Shown here: piece after piece, positions 37,426-46,262 of the stretch
Layout: every line of letters starts with the position of its first letter
Position numbering within the stretch: the first letter of the stretch is position 1
NCBI RefSeq assembly: GCF_001571105.1
Contig: NZ_BCTD01000014.1
Source of the DNA: Azotobacter vinelandii
GTDB lineage: Bacteria; Pseudomonadota; Gammaproteobacteria; Pseudomonadales; Pseudomonadaceae
Direction: 5' to 3' (one strand)
DNA: 64,000 nucleotides
The notes under the pieces: generated by a model
Databases searched by the model: none
What the model saw: the letters and a program-made list of their open reading frames with translations, nothing else
What the model was told of the DNA's origin: nothing
Translations under genes and position numbers: made by a program

Positions 37426-37448
37426 GCGCGGGCGGCAATCGCCCGCGC
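37426..37448. terminator. Bidirectional hairpin between argH and corA
   Basis: GCGCGGGCG (37426-37434) and CGCCCGCGC (37440-37448) form a perfect 9-bp stem with a 5-base loop between the convergent argH and corA stops. Its last base overlaps the corA stop codon. There is no U run on either strand, so termination efficiency is uncertain. Confidence 0.55.
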
Positions 37449-38422
37449 TACAGCCAGCCCTTGAACTTGAACCAGGCGTAGGACAGCGCGGCGGAACCGA
37501 TCATCATGCCCAGCGCCAGCGGGTAGCCGAAATACCACTCCAGCTCCGGCATGTGATGAAAGTTCATGCCGTAGACGGTGCCGACCAGGGTCGGCGGCAG
37601 GAACAGCACCGCGGCGATGGAGAACACCTTGATGATGCTGTTCTGCTCGATGTTGATCAGCCCGAGGGTGGCCTCGAGCAGGAAGCTACTCTCCCCCGAC
37701 ATCTTCGCCTGGTACTCGCTGAGGGAATGCACGTCGCGCTCGACGGCCTTCAGCCAGCCCCGGGCCGACTCGTCCAGCCAGCCGTTGCCGGCCTGGCGGA
37801 CGTAGCTGATCTGCCGGTCGATGCTCAGCAGGCTCTCGCTCAGCTTGGCCTGCAGGCCGTTGTGCCGTCCGAGCTGCTTGACCACCTTCTGCAGGTCGGT
37901 CTTTTCCGGGTGACGCTCGTCCGACTCGCTGAAGATCGTCCGCGACAGGCTGTTCAGTTGCTTCTGCAACAGCTCCAGCACGTCGGCGATGCGATCGACG
38001 ATGCTGTCGATCAGCGCCGCGAACAGCATCTCGCTGCAGCAGCCCAGTCCCGGGCGGTTCAGGTTCTTGCCGACGAAGGTGCGGAACGCCGACAGCTCGG
38101 CGTAGCGCACCGTCACCAGCCACTGGCGGCCGAGAACGAAGGTCACCTCGGCGATGTCGGGCTGATGCTCGCTGATGCCGCTGACCAGGCTCGCGGTCAT
38201 GTAAAGGGCGCCGGCGTTCTCGTAGAAGCGCGAGGAGTCCTCGATCTCCGCCATTTCCTCGGGAGTCGGGATGTCCACCCCGAGCAGCCGCTCGAGGAAC
38301 AGCTCCTCCTCGCGGCTGGGCTGCAGCAGGTCGATCCACAGAACGCCCGGCGGCAACGCCTGGAAATCCTCCGCCGGCAGCCGGCGCAGGCCGCCGGTGT
38401 CGAGCAGGTAATAGGTGATCAT
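37448..38422 (-). CDS. corA: Magnesium/cobalt transporter CorA family
   Basis: CorA-type divalent cation channel. 324 residues; cytosolic N-terminal domain, long stalk helices, and two C-terminal membrane helices with the GMN motif in YGMNFHHMPELE between them. Starts MITYYLLDTGGLRRLP at 38422. Convergent with argH. Relatives with zinc-efflux function (ZntB) usually differ at GMN, so magnesium or cobalt uptake is the better call. Confidence 0.94.
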   Translation of the reverse strand: MITYYLLDTGGLRRLPAEDFQALPPGVLWIDLLQPSREEELFLERLLGVDIPTPEEMAEIEDSSRFYENAGALYMTASLVSGISEHQPDIAEVTFVLGRQWLVTVRYAELSAFRTFVGKNLNRPGLGCCSEMLFAALIDSIVDRIADVLELLQKQLNSLSRTIFSESDERHPEKTDLQKVVKQLGRHNGLQAKLSESLLSIDRQISYVRQAGNGWLDESARGWLKAVERDVHSLSEYQAKMSGESSFLLEATLGLINIEQNSIIKVFSIAAVLFLPPTLVGTVYGMNFHHMPELEWYFGYPLALGMMIGSAALSYAWFKFKGWL

Positions 38423-38675
38423 GCAACGTTGTCCTGTTCCGAGGCATGGAGAAAGGCCTGGCGACCGCGACCGGGTACCAGGCGGTATCATGCGGCAGTC
38501 GATTCGCGCCACGGCGTCATCGCCATGGGCGACGAGCGAACCACCGACGCACGCAGGTCGCCTGCCGGCCGACAGTCGACCGGGCGGCGCGTACGTTACA
38601 CCGAGACCGGCCGTGCCGACGATGGCTGGCCTCAGCCAACCGGACAGCGGCGCCCCGAGCGCCACGGGAGAACCC

Positions 38676-38960
38676 ATGCGCCAGCCAGCCCAGGAATCGA
38701 TGGACGACGAAGCCTTCGCCGAGCAGACCCTGATCGAGGCCATCGAAAACCAGATCGAGGCGGACGACCCGCCGGCCGCCAAGGCCACCCTGAACAAGCT
38801 GACCCTGGTCGGCTACGAGCGGGAAGAGAGCCTTCATCTAATGGCTCTGGTGCTGGCCCACGAGATCGCCGCCATGCTGCGCGAGGACCGGCCCTTCGAC
38901 GGCGTCTGGTACGAGCGGGCCCTGCGCGCGCTGCCGGAGCTGCCGGAGGCGGCCGGCTGA
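38676..38960 (+). CDS. Conserved hypothetical acidic protein, 94 residues
   Basis: Unrecognised small protein. ATG at 38676 has GGGAG seven bases upstream. It is acidic in its first half (MDDEAFAEQTLIEAIENQIEAD) and helical throughout, ending LRALPELPEAAG. No membrane segment or cysteine motif. It lies between corA (divergent, 253 bases) and the TIGR02647 gene (65 bases on). Base composition matches the neighbourhood. In P. aeruginosa small hypothetical genes also follow corA. Confidence 0.7.
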   Translation: MRQPAQESMDDEAFAEQTLIEAIENQIEADDPPAAKATLNKLTLVGYEREESLHLMALVLAHEIAAMLREDRPFDGVWYERALRALPELPEAAG

Positions 38961-39025
38961 CCGGCGCAGCGGCCGCTACACTGGAAAGAACCGCCGTCGC
39001 CGACGGCTTACCCGCGGAGTAGCCC

Positions 39026-39268
39026 ATGGTCTTCACTCAAGCGCTGGTCGCCGAACTGGAAATCCTCGCCCTGTTCAACCTGGGCAATGCCCAGGAAGAA
39101 GGCATCAAGGTCCACCACGATGCCGCCCCGGAGACCGTGGCCGCCGCCCGCCGGCTGCACGACAAGGGCCTGCTCAGCCGCCCCGACGGCGGCTACCTGA
39201 CCAGTCTGGGCCTGGATGCCGCCGAACAGGCGCAGAACCTGCTGACTATCCTGACCGGGCCGCGCTGA
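39026..39268 (+). CDS. TIGR02647-family small protein
   Basis: 80 residues: MVFTQALVAELEILALFNLG then a short winged-helix-like C-terminal half with LHDKGLLSRPDGGYLTSLG. The family is annotated as a putative DNA-binding protein of pseudomonads. The second half reads like a helix-turn-helix plus wing. Converges with cyaY, three bases between stops. Function unknown. Confidence 0.82.
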   Translation: MVFTQALVAELEILALFNLGNAQEEGIKVHHDAAPETVAAARRLHDKGLLSRPDGGYLTSLGLDAAEQAQNLLTILTGPR

Positions 39269-39271
39269 CGG

Positions 39272-39604
39272 TCAGAGCTCGGGGAACTCCAGCTCCTCGC
39301 CGATCTGCTCGAGGGTGACGCGGGCGAGCAACTCGCCCAGGGAATCGCCGCTGGCGTCGCAGATCCAGCGGCCTCCGGCTTCGTCGTAGTCGAAGTGGAA
39401 ACCGCCGGAGCGCGCCGCCAGCCACAACTGGCGCAGGGGCTCCTGGCGACTGAGGATGAGCTGGCTGCCGTTCTCGAAGCGGACGGACAGAACGCCGGCG
39501 GAATTCTCCAGATCGACGTCCAGGTCGCTGTCTTCGAAAACGTCTTCGACATTCTGCTGCAGGTCGTCGATCAGCTCGTGAAAGCGGGCTTCGGTAAGGC
39601 TCAT
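39272..39604 (-). CDS. cyaY: Frataxin homologue CyaY
   Basis: Iron-binding frataxin family, regulator of IscS/Fe-S cluster assembly. 110 residues; acidic first helix EDVFEDSDLDVDLE provides the metal-binding ridge, followed by the beta-sheet with conserved W residues (QLWLAAR, WICDASGD). ATG at 39604, MSLTEARFHELID. In P. aeruginosa cyaA and rnk lie nearby on this side; they are absent here. Confidence 0.94.
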   Translation of the reverse strand: MSLTEARFHELIDDLQQNVEDVFEDSDLDVDLENSAGVLSVRFENGSQLILSRQEPLRQLWLAARSGGFHFDYDEAGGRWICDASGDSLGELLARVTLEQIGEELEFPEL

Positions 39605-39774
39605 GCTGGTTCCCTGTCGGAATGATGATGCTCGAGGCGGCAACGATAGCCGATTCGCGCAGCGGCGGGGATGGCGGCGCTCCGCAGAGCCCGTCCGGCG
39701 GGGCTTCGCGCATAGGCAAGGGGCCGGGGGGCCGGTATACTTCGGCGCACTATGCGTTCACAAGGATTTCCGTC

Positions 39775-39909
39775 ATGAAGCGCCTGCTGCTCCCGCTTCT
39801 CGCGCTGGCCGTGCTCGCCGCGCCCCTGGCCGGCTGTGGTCAGAAGGGCCCGCTCTACCTTCCTGACGACAAGAAAGCCGGCCACCGCAAAGACCGTTTC
39901 GAATTCTAG
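39775..39909 (+). CDS. lppL: Small outer-membrane lipoprotein LppL
   Basis: 44-residue lipoprotein precursor; hydrophobic signal LLLPLLALAVLAAPLAGC with lipobox cysteine C21, then GQKGPLYLP as in LptM/LppL. LptM-type lipoproteins help LptD/E assembly in E. coli; the shared GQKGPLY motif makes the same role likely here. Next gene lysA starts 52 bases downstream, as in all pseudomonads. Confidence 0.92.
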   Translation: MKRLLLPLLALAVLAAPLAGCGQKGPLYLPDDKKAGHRKDRFEF

Positions 39910-39960
39910 GAAGCTGCCCGGCCGCCACGCCGCCGGACAGTTTCCTCCCAGGAGGCCCCC

Positions 39961-41208
39961 ATGGAACCCTTCATCTACCGCGACGGCACGCTGTTCGCGG
40001 AAGGCGTGGCGCTGTCCGCCATTGCCGCACGCTTCGGCACCCCCACCTACGTCTATTCCCGCGCCCATATCGAGGAGCGCTACCGCGCCTATGCCGATGC
40101 CCTGGCCGGCATGCCGCACCTGGTCTGCTTCGCGGTCAAGGCCAACTCCAACCTCGCCGTGCTGAACCTCCTGGCGCGCCTCGGCGCCGGCTTCGACATC
40201 GTCTCCCGCGGCGAGCTGGAACGCGTGCTGGCCGCCGGCGGCGACCCGGCCAGGGTGGTGTTCTCCGGGGTCGGCAAGACCCGCGAGGACATGCGTCGCG
40301 CCCTGGAGGTCGGCGTGCACTGCTTCAACGTCGAGTCCGACGTGGAGCTGGAGCGCCTGCAGGAGGTCGCCGCCGAACTCGGCGTGAAGGCGCCGGTGTC
40401 GCTGCGCGTCAATCCGGACGTGGATGCCCAGACCCATCCCTACATTTCCACCGGACTCAAGGAAAACAAATTCGGCATCGATATCGAGCAGGCCGAGGAG
40501 GTCTATGCCCGCGCCGCCGAGCTGCCCAACCTGGAAGTGCTCGGCATCGATTGCCATATCGGCTCGCAACTGACCACCCTCTCGCCCTTCCTCGACACCC
40601 TGGACCGCCTGCTGCTGCTGGTCGACCGCCTGGCCGCGCGCGGTATCGTCATCCGCCATCTGGACCTCGGCGGCGGCCTCGGCGTGCGCTACCGCGACGA
40701 GCAGCCGCCGGCGCCCGGCGACTACATCGCCGCGGTGCGCGAACGCATCGAAGGCCGCGCGCTGGCCCTGGTGTTCGAGCCCGGTCGCTCGATCGTCGCC
40801 AACGCCGGCGTGCTGCTGACCCGCGTGGAATACCTCAAGCACACCGAGCACAAGGACTTCGCGGTGATCGACGCGGCGATGAACGACCTGATCCGCCCGG
40901 CCCTCTACCAGGCCTGGATGGATGTGGTTCCGGTCACCCCCCACGGCGGCGAGGTCTGCAGCTACGACTTGGTCGGACCGGTCTGCGAGACCGGCGACTT
41001 CCTCGCCAAGGACCGCGAGCTGGCCCTGGTCGAGGGCGATCTGCTGGCCGTGCGCTCGGCCGGTGCCTACGGCTTCGTCATGAGTTCCAACTACAACACC
41101 CGCGGCCGTGCCGCCGAGGTGCTGGTGGACGGCGAGCGGATGCATCTGATTCGCCGCCGCGAAACCATCGAGGATCTCTATGCCGGCGAAAGCCTGCTGC
41201 CCAACTGA
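39961..41208 (+). CDS. lysA: Diaminopimelate decarboxylase
   Basis: Final lysine step: meso-DAP to lysine plus CO2, PLP-dependent. 415 residues; PLP lysine K60 in FAVKANSN, the substrate-specificity GIDCHIGSQL motif, PLP phosphate site GGGLGV, and the C-terminal catalytic cysteine region GPVCETGD. Ribosome site AGGAGG. Second gene in the lppL-lysA-dapF-DUF484-xerC-HAD operon. Confidence 0.97.
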   Translation: MEPFIYRDGTLFAEGVALSAIAARFGTPTYVYSRAHIEERYRAYADALAGMPHLVCFAVKANSNLAVLNLLARLGAGFDIVSRGELERVLAAGGDPARVVFSGVGKTREDMRRALEVGVHCFNVESDVELERLQEVAAELGVKAPVSLRVNPDVDAQTHPYISTGLKENKFGIDIEQAEEVYARAAELPNLEVLGIDCHIGSQLTTLSPFLDTLDRLLLLVDRLAARGIVIRHLDLGGGLGVRYRDEQPPAPGDYIAAVRERIEGRALALVFEPGRSIVANAGVLLTRVEYLKHTEHKDFAVIDAAMNDLIRPALYQAWMDVVPVTPHGGEVCSYDLVGPVCETGDFLAKDRELALVEGDLLAVRSAGAYGFVMSSNYNTRGRAAEVLVDGERMHLIRRRETIEDLYAGESLLPN

Positions 41209-41221
41209 CACGGAGGCAGGC

Positions 41222-42052
41222 ATGCTGCTGCGTTTCACCAAGATGCACGGCCTCGGCAACGACTTCATGGTCATAGACCTGGTCACCCAGCACGCGCACA
41301 TCCAGCCCAAGCACGCCAAGCAGTGGGGCGACCGCCATACCGGCATCGGCTTCGACCAGTTGCTGATCGTCGAACCGCCGAGCCGGCCGGATGTGGACTT
41401 CCGCTACCGTATCTTCAACGCCGACGGTTCGGAGGTGGAACAGTGCGGCAACGGCGCGCGCTGCTTCGCCCGCTTCGTGCTCGACAAGCGCCTGACGGTG
41501 AAGAAGCGCATTCGCGTGGAAACCAGGAGCGGCGTCATCGAACTGGACGTCCGCCCGGACGGCCAGGTCTGCGTCGACATGGGCCCGCCACGCCTCGAAC
41601 CGAGGGAAATCCCCTTCCAGGCGGAGAACGCCGCCCTCGACTACCAGGTCGAAGTCGATGGCTGCGAGGTCGAACTCGCCGCGCTGTCCATGGGCAATCC
41701 CCATGCGGTGCTGCGCGTGGAGAACGTCGAAAGCGCACCGGTGCACGAGTTGGGGCCTAAACTGGAGCATCATCCGCGCTTTCCGCAGCGGGTCAACGTC
41801 GGTTTCCTCCAGGTCGTCGACCGCCAGCACGCCAGGTTGCGCGTCTGGGAGCGTGGCGCCGGCGAAACCCAGGCCTGCGGCACCGGTGCCTGTGCGGCGG
41901 CGGTAGCGGCGATCCGTCAGGGCTGGATGGACTCGCCGGTGCTGGTCGACCTGCCCGGTGGCCGGCTGTCCATCGCCTGGGCCGGCCCGGATCAGTCGGT
42001 CATGATGACCGGCCCGGCGGTGCGCGTATACGAAGGCCAGGTACGTCTATGA
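41222..42052 (+). CDS. dapF: Diaminopimelate epimerase
   Basis: Converts LL-DAP to meso-DAP for lysine and peptidoglycan. 276 residues; the two catalytic cysteines are C75 in VEQCGNGARCF and the one in TQACGTGACAAAV near residue 220. Start ATG at 41222, 13 bases after lysA, behind GGAGGCAG. Confidence 0.97.
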   Translation: MLLRFTKMHGLGNDFMVIDLVTQHAHIQPKHAKQWGDRHTGIGFDQLLIVEPPSRPDVDFRYRIFNADGSEVEQCGNGARCFARFVLDKRLTVKKRIRVETRSGVIELDVRPDGQVCVDMGPPRLEPREIPFQAENAALDYQVEVDGCEVELAALSMGNPHAVLRVENVESAPVHELGPKLEHHPRFPQRVNVGFLQVVDRQHARLRVWERGAGETQACGTGACAAAVAAIRQGWMDSPVLVDLPGGRLSIAWAGPDQSVMMTGPAVRVYEGQVRL

Positions 42053-42065
42053 GGATGTAGCAAAA

Positions 42066-42761
42066 ATGAGTGAGCCGCTCCAAGAGCCCGTCGACGCCAC
42101 GGCCGTCGCAGAATTCCTGCGCCGGAATCCGCGGTTCTTCCAGGGACGGGAAGAACTGCTGGCGGAAATGCAGGTCCCCCATCCGAGCGGCGCGGCGGTA
42201 TCGCTGGTGGAGCGCCAGTTGGGACTGCTGCGCGAACGCAACCACGAGTTGCGGGAACGCCTGGGACAGTTGATGGACGTGGCCCGCGACAACGACCGCC
42301 TGTTCGAGAAGACCCGGCGCCTGGTGCTCGACCTGCTCGACGCGACCAACCTGGAGGAAGCGGTCGGCCTGGTCGAGGACGGCCTGCGCCACGAATTCCA
42401 GATCCCCTTCGTCGGGCTGATCCTGTTCGGCGAGAACGCCAGCCCGGCCGGCCGCTGGGTCGATACCGAGGACGCCCTGCAGACCATCGGCGGCCTGCTG
42501 GCCTGCGGCAAGCCGATGTGCGGCGTGCTGCGCAGCCACGAACTGGGCTTCCTGTTCGGCGAGGAACGTCGCCCGCAGATCGGCTCGGCCGCCGTGGCTG
42601 CCCTCGACCACCAAGGCCTGCACGGCGTGCTGGCGGTCGGCAGTCCCGATCCGCAGCACTACAAGAGCAGCCTCGGCACCCTCTTCCTCGGCTACATCGC
42701 CGACGTCCTCGCCCGGCTGCTGCCGCGCCTGGCCAACAGCCCGCTGCGCCCGGTCCGTTAG
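42066..42761 (+). CDS. DUF484 GAF-like protein
   Basis: 231-residue DUF484 protein; begins MSEPLQEPVDATAVAEFLRR and has the family stretch FLRRNPRFFQGREELLAEM, a coiled coil at 55-85, and a GAF-like C-terminal half. The gene regularly sits between dapF and xerC. Function is not established; linkage to xerC suggests recombination or cyclic-nucleotide sensing, both inference. The stop and the xerC start are only three bases apart. Confidence 0.9.
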   Translation: MSEPLQEPVDATAVAEFLRRNPRFFQGREELLAEMQVPHPSGAAVSLVERQLGLLRERNHELRERLGQLMDVARDNDRLFEKTRRLVLDLLDATNLEEAVGLVEDGLRHEFQIPFVGLILFGENASPAGRWVDTEDALQTIGGLLACGKPMCGVLRSHELGFLFGEERRPQIGSAAVAALDHQGLHGVLAVGSPDPQHYKSSLGTLFLGYIADVLARLLPRLANSPLRPVR

Positions 42762-42764
42762 GGC

Positions 42765-43664
42765 ATGCAGGCCGATCTCGACGCCTTCCTCGACCACCTG
42801 CGCAACGAGCGCCAGGTGTCGCAGCATACCCTCGACGGTTACCGCCGCGACCTCGCCAAGGTTCACGCCCATTGCGAACGGGAAGGACTGGACGCCTGGA
42901 GCGCGCTGGACGCCGGCCGTCTGCGCCGGCTGATCGCCAGGCTGCACCTGCAGGGTCACTCCAGCCGCAGTCTGGCGCGCCTGCTCTCGGCGCTGCGCGG
43001 CTTCTACCGCTACCTGCTGCGCGAGGGCCGCTGCCGGCACGATCCCGCCGCCGGCCTGAGTCCGCCCAAGGGCGAGCGCCGGCTGCCGCGCACCCTGGAC
43101 GCCGACCGCACCCAGCAATTGCTCGACGGCGCCGTCGAGGACGACTTCATCGCCCGCCGCGACCAGGCCATGCTCGAACTCTTCTACTCTTCCGGCCTGC
43201 GCCTTTCGGAACTGGTCGGCCTAGACTTGGATCGCCTCGACCTGGCCGCCGGCCTGGTGCGGGTGCACGGCAAGGGCAACAAGGCCCGCGACCTGCCGAT
43301 CGGCAGCAAGGCGCGCGAGGCGCTGCGGGCCTGGCTGTCCTTGCGGGCACAGGCGCGTCCGGCCGACGGCGCCCTGTTCGTCGGCCGCACGGGGCGCCGC
43401 CTGACTCCACGCGCCGTACAGTTGCGGGTACGCCAGGCCGGCGTGCGCGAACTCGGCCAGCATCTGCATCCGCACATGCTGCGCCACAGCTTCGCCAGCC
43501 ACCTGCTGGAGTCCTCCCAGGACCTGCGCGCCGTGCAGGAACTGCTCGGCCATGCCGATATCGCCACCACCCAGATCTATACCCATCTCGACTTCCAGCA
43601 CCTGGCGGCGGTCTACGACCAGGCCCATCCGCGGGCGCGCCGTCGCAAGGACGACACCTCATGA
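42765..43664 (+). CDS. xerC: Tyrosine recombinase XerC
   Basis: Site-specific recombinase that resolves chromosome dimers with XerD at dif. 299 residues; core-binding N-terminal domain and catalytic domain with the first arginine in SSGLRLSELVGLD, HMLRHSFASHLL (His, Arg), GHADI, and the nucleophilic tyrosine in TTQIYTHLDF. Called sss in Pseudomonas. Overlaps the HAD gene by four bases (ATGA). Confidence 0.95.
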   Translation: MQADLDAFLDHLRNERQVSQHTLDGYRRDLAKVHAHCEREGLDAWSALDAGRLRRLIARLHLQGHSSRSLARLLSALRGFYRYLLREGRCRHDPAAGLSPPKGERRLPRTLDADRTQQLLDGAVEDDFIARRDQAMLELFYSSGLRLSELVGLDLDRLDLAAGLVRVHGKGNKARDLPIGSKAREALRAWLSLRAQARPADGALFVGRTGRRLTPRAVQLRVRQAGVRELGQHLHPHMLRHSFASHLLESSQDLRAVQELLGHADIATTQIYTHLDFQHLAAVYDQAHPRARRRKDDTS

Positions 43665-44362
43665 GCATCCGCCTGATCACCTTCGACCTCGACGACACCC
43701 TGTGGAACCTCGCTCCGGTCATCGAAAGCGCCGAAGCCGAACTGCGCGACTGGCTGGGCCGCCATGCGCCGCTGCTCGGCGCGGTGCCGGTCGAACACCT
43801 GCAGCCGATCCGCACCCGCCTGGTCGAAGGCGACCCGTCGCTCAAGCACCGCATCAGCGAACTGCGCCGCCGCGTGCTTTCGCATGCCCTGGAAGAGGCC
43901 GGCTATCCCGCGCCCGAAGCCCGCGAACTGGCCGGACTGGCCTTCGAGACCTTCCTCGCCGCGCGCCACCGCATCGAGTTCTTCCCCGAGACGCGGCCGA
44001 CCCTGGCAATCCTCGCCGACCGCTACCGCCTCGGCGTGCTGACCAACGGCAATGCCGATGTGCGCCGGCTGGGCCTGGCCGACTATTTCCACTTCATCCT
44101 CTGCGCCGAGGATCTGGGCATCGGCAAGCCCGACCCGCAGCCCTTCCATGAGGCCCTGCGGCGCGGCGGAGCGAGTGCCGAAGAAACGGTGCACATCGGC
44201 GATCATCCCGACGACGATATCCAGGGCGCCCAGCGCGCCGGTCTGCGCGCGATCTGGTACAACCCCGGCGGCAAGCCCTGGAGCCACGCGGGGACGCCGG
44301 ATGCGCAGATCGCCAGCCTGGCGGAGCTGCCGGCGCTGCTCGGCCGCTGGCAGGCCGGCTGA
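43661..44362 (+). CDS. HAD-family hydrolase
   Basis: 233-residue haloacid dehalogenase superfamily phosphatase. Motif I DLDDTLW (nucleophile aspartate in FDLDDT), motif II LTNGN, lysine in GIGKPDPQPF, motif IV GDHPDDDIQGA. The cap is of the alpha-helical C1 type. YjjG/YigB-like phosphatases share this architecture; substrate unknown. Translationally coupled to xerC and seven bases ahead of the CPBP gene. Confidence 0.92.
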   Translation: MSIRLITFDLDDTLWNLAPVIESAEAELRDWLGRHAPLLGAVPVEHLQPIRTRLVEGDPSLKHRISELRRRVLSHALEEAGYPAPEARELAGLAFETFLAARHRIEFFPETRPTLAILADRYRLGVLTNGNADVRRLGLADYFHFILCAEDLGIGKPDPQPFHEALRRGGASAEETVHIGDHPDDDIQGAQRAGLRAIWYNPGGKPWSHAGTPDAQIASLAELPALLGRWQAG

Positions 44363-44368
44363 CGGCCC

Positions 44369-45175
44369 GTGCCCGGGTCCACGCCCTGCGTGTTCCGCGC
44401 CCGGGCTGCGCCCAGCCGCTACCGCCTGCTGCCAGCGGCTCTGGTGCTGGTCGCCGGCAGCCTCGCCGGGGGCATCCAGCCTGTCGGCCTGCTCGTCGGC
44501 ATCCTGTTCGCCGCCTGGGTGCTCCGGGCCCGGCAGCATCTGGCGCAGGGTCCCTGGCTCGCCGGCACGCTGCTCGCCGGCCTGGCCCTGGCCGCCCACC
44601 TGCTGCCCGGCTTCACACCGCTGTGGCTCGCCGAACCCCGTCGATTCAGCCCCGATGCGCCGCCCTACGGCGTGCGCCTGTCATGGGACAAGCTGCTGCT
44701 CGGCGCCACCCTGCTCGGCTGGTGGTGGACGGAGTCCGCCGAGCGTTCCCGCGCCGGAACGCAAGCGGGCCGAGCCTGGATCTGCGCCCTGGCGACGCTG
44801 CTCGGCGTACCGGCTTTGGCCCTGGCCACCGGCCTGGTGGCCTGGCAGCCGAAATGGCCCGCCGAGCTGCCGGTCTGGCTGGCGGTGAACCTCGGCGTGA
44901 CGGTACCGGCCGAGGAACTGCTGTTCCGCGGTCTGCTGCAGGGCGCGCTGGTACGGCGTTTCGGCCCGGCCCGGGGCATCGCGCTGGGCGCCGTCCTCTT
45001 CGGCCTGGCCCATGCGCCCTTCGGTCTGCCGTTCGCCCTGCTCGCCGGCGTGGCCGGGCTCGGCTACGGTGGGGTCATGCAGTGCTCCGGACGGCTCGGT
45101 GCGGCCGTGCTGCTGCACGGAGCGGTCAACCTGCTGCACGTCCTGCTGCTCAGCTACCCGTTGCGCCTGGACTGA
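44369..45175 (+). CDS. CPBP-family intramembrane metalloprotease
   Basis: 268-residue polytopic protein (about eight helices) with the CPBP/Abi motifs EELLFRGLLQG near residue 190, the second glutamate/histidine element LFGLAHAPFG and the third element HGAVNLLHVL. Starts with GTG at 44369. The family includes CAAX-type prenyl endopeptidases and bacteriocin-immunity proteins; prokaryotic substrates are mostly unknown. Converges with sutA, separated by a terminator. Confidence 0.85.
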   Translation: MPGSTPCVFRARAAPSRYRLLPAALVLVAGSLAGGIQPVGLLVGILFAAWVLRARQHLAQGPWLAGTLLAGLALAAHLLPGFTPLWLAEPRRFSPDAPPYGVRLSWDKLLLGATLLGWWWTESAERSRAGTQAGRAWICALATLLGVPALALATGLVAWQPKWPAELPVWLAVNLGVTVPAEELLFRGLLQGALVRRFGPARGIALGAVLFGLAHAPFGLPFALLAGVAGLGYGGVMQCSGRLGAAVLLHGAVNLLHVLLLSYPLRLD

Positions 45176-45182
45176 GGACATG

Positions 45183-45215
45183 AAAAAGGCGGCCGGGGAT
45201 TGCTCCCGGGCCGCC
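45183..45215 (-). terminator. Intrinsic terminator of sutA
   Basis: Leftward: GGCGGCC and GGCCGCC (45188-45194 with 45209-45215) enclose a partly paired GGGG/CTCCC inner region; five T residues (45187-45183 on the transcribed strand) follow directly. Strong rho-independent terminator for sutA. Confidence 0.8.
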
Positions 45216-45241
45216 CTTGCGCCACCAACCGGCCGAGAGGC

Positions 45242-45562
45242 TCAGATGGGGCGACTGCCATACTTGTTGTCGGGCTTCTTCGGTGGGTCGGCGACCACGT
45301 TCGGCTCGACCTCCTGCACCTTGCCGCCACGTGCCAGGAATTCCTCCATGGCCCTCGCCAGCGCTTCGCGGTCCTTCTGCTTGGCCTCGATGCTGGGCAT
45401 TTCCTCGGCTTCCGGCGCATTCTTGGACTTCTTGCCGGAAGCCGCCACTCGATCGCTACCGTCGTCCTCCTCGCCAGCCGCTTCGTCGGCGGCACTCAGC
45501 TCTTCGCCTTCGTCCTCCTCTCCCGCCTCCAGCTCTTCCTGTTCCAGTTCTTCATCGCTCAT
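45242..45562 (-). CDS. sutA: RNA polymerase-binding factor SutA
   Basis: Slow-growth transcription factor that binds RNA polymerase and promotes ribosomal RNA and housekeeping transcription in non-dividing cells (described in P. aeruginosa). 106 residues: acidic first half (EELEQEELEAGEEDEGEELS), then a helix MPSIEAKQKDREALARAMEEFLA and a tail with conserved GSRPI end. Start MSDEELEQ at 45562. Located before yjbQ-amtB, as at PA5285. Confidence 0.92.
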   Translation of the reverse strand: MSDEELEQEELEAGEEDEGEELSAADEAAGEEDDGSDRVAASGKKSKNAPEAEEMPSIEAKQKDREALARAMEEFLARGGKVQEVEPNVVADPPKKPDNKYGSRPI

Positions 45563-45686
45563 GTTCGACCTCACGACTTGGGTACAGCATGTTGGTTATA
45601 GTCCCGCCAGCGATCGCCTGGACCCTGGCCCACGGACGTTGCAAATCTGATGGGCGATCCCTGCTCTGAGAGCCCCGCCGAAAAAA

Positions 45687-46112
45687 TCAGTTCCCCCGGC
45701 CCTGCAGCGTGGCCAGGACACGACGGGCACCGCCCTGATCACGGTGCTCGCCGAGATAGATTCCCTGCCAGGTCCCCAGCGCGAGACGCCCGGCCGTCAC
45801 CGGCAGGAGCAGTTGACAGCCGAGCAGGCTGGCCTTGAAGTGCGCCGGCAGATCGTCCGGCCCCTCGTAGTCATGCTCGTAGCCGCCCTCGCCCTGGGGC
45901 ACCAGACGGTTGAAGAAGCGCTCGAAATCGCGCCGTACCGCCGCATCGGCATTCTCATTGATCGTCAACGAGGCCGAGGTGTGCTGCAGCCAGAGGTGCA
46001 GCAGTCCCACCCGGCAGGAGGCCAGCTCCGGCAGACCGACGAGGATCTCCTCGGTCACCAGATGGAAACCGCGTGGCCGTGCCCGCAGAATGACGGTCGT
46101 CTGTTGCCACAT
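45687..46112 (-). CDS. YjbQ-family (UPF0047) protein
   Basis: 141 residues; begins MWQQTTVILRARPRGFHLVTEEI with the conserved LHLWLQHTSASLTINENADA stretch (His, Thr, Asn) and ending GTWQGIYLGEHRDQGG. Relatives show thiamin-phosphate synthase-like activity, but the physiological role is unclear. Lies 124 bases upstream of sutA and downstream of the amtB terminator, as in Pseudomonas. Confidence 0.92.
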   Translation of the reverse strand: MWQQTTVILRARPRGFHLVTEEILVGLPELASCRVGLLHLWLQHTSASLTINENADAAVRRDFERFFNRLVPQGEGGYEHDYEGPDDLPAHFKASLLGCQLLLPVTAGRLALGTWQGIYLGEHRDQGGARRVLATLQGRGN

Positions 46113-46157
46113 CCGCCTCAGCTCCTGAATCGTGCCGCGGGAATTCTAGCGCGGCAC

Positions 46158-46191
46158 GGAAAAAAGCAAAGGGCGCCCGAGGCGCCCTTTT
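46158..46191 (-). terminator. Intrinsic terminator after glnK-amtB
   Basis: AAAGGGCGCC (46168-46177) and GGCGCCCTTT (46181-46190) form a perfect 10-bp stem with a 3-base loop; leftward it is followed by GC then six T residues. Classical rho-independent terminator located 72 bases past the amtB stop. Confidence 0.88.
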
Positions 46192-46262
46192 GACGGCCTG
46201 CTCCCCTGGATGGGAGCGAGGCCGCGGCGGGAACGGCGGCCGGCTAGCCGCCCTCCCGACAC

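Noticed and set aside
35807..37438. 543-codon frame on the - strand opposite argH
   Set aside because: Antisense shadow; argH on the other strand has full family signatures.
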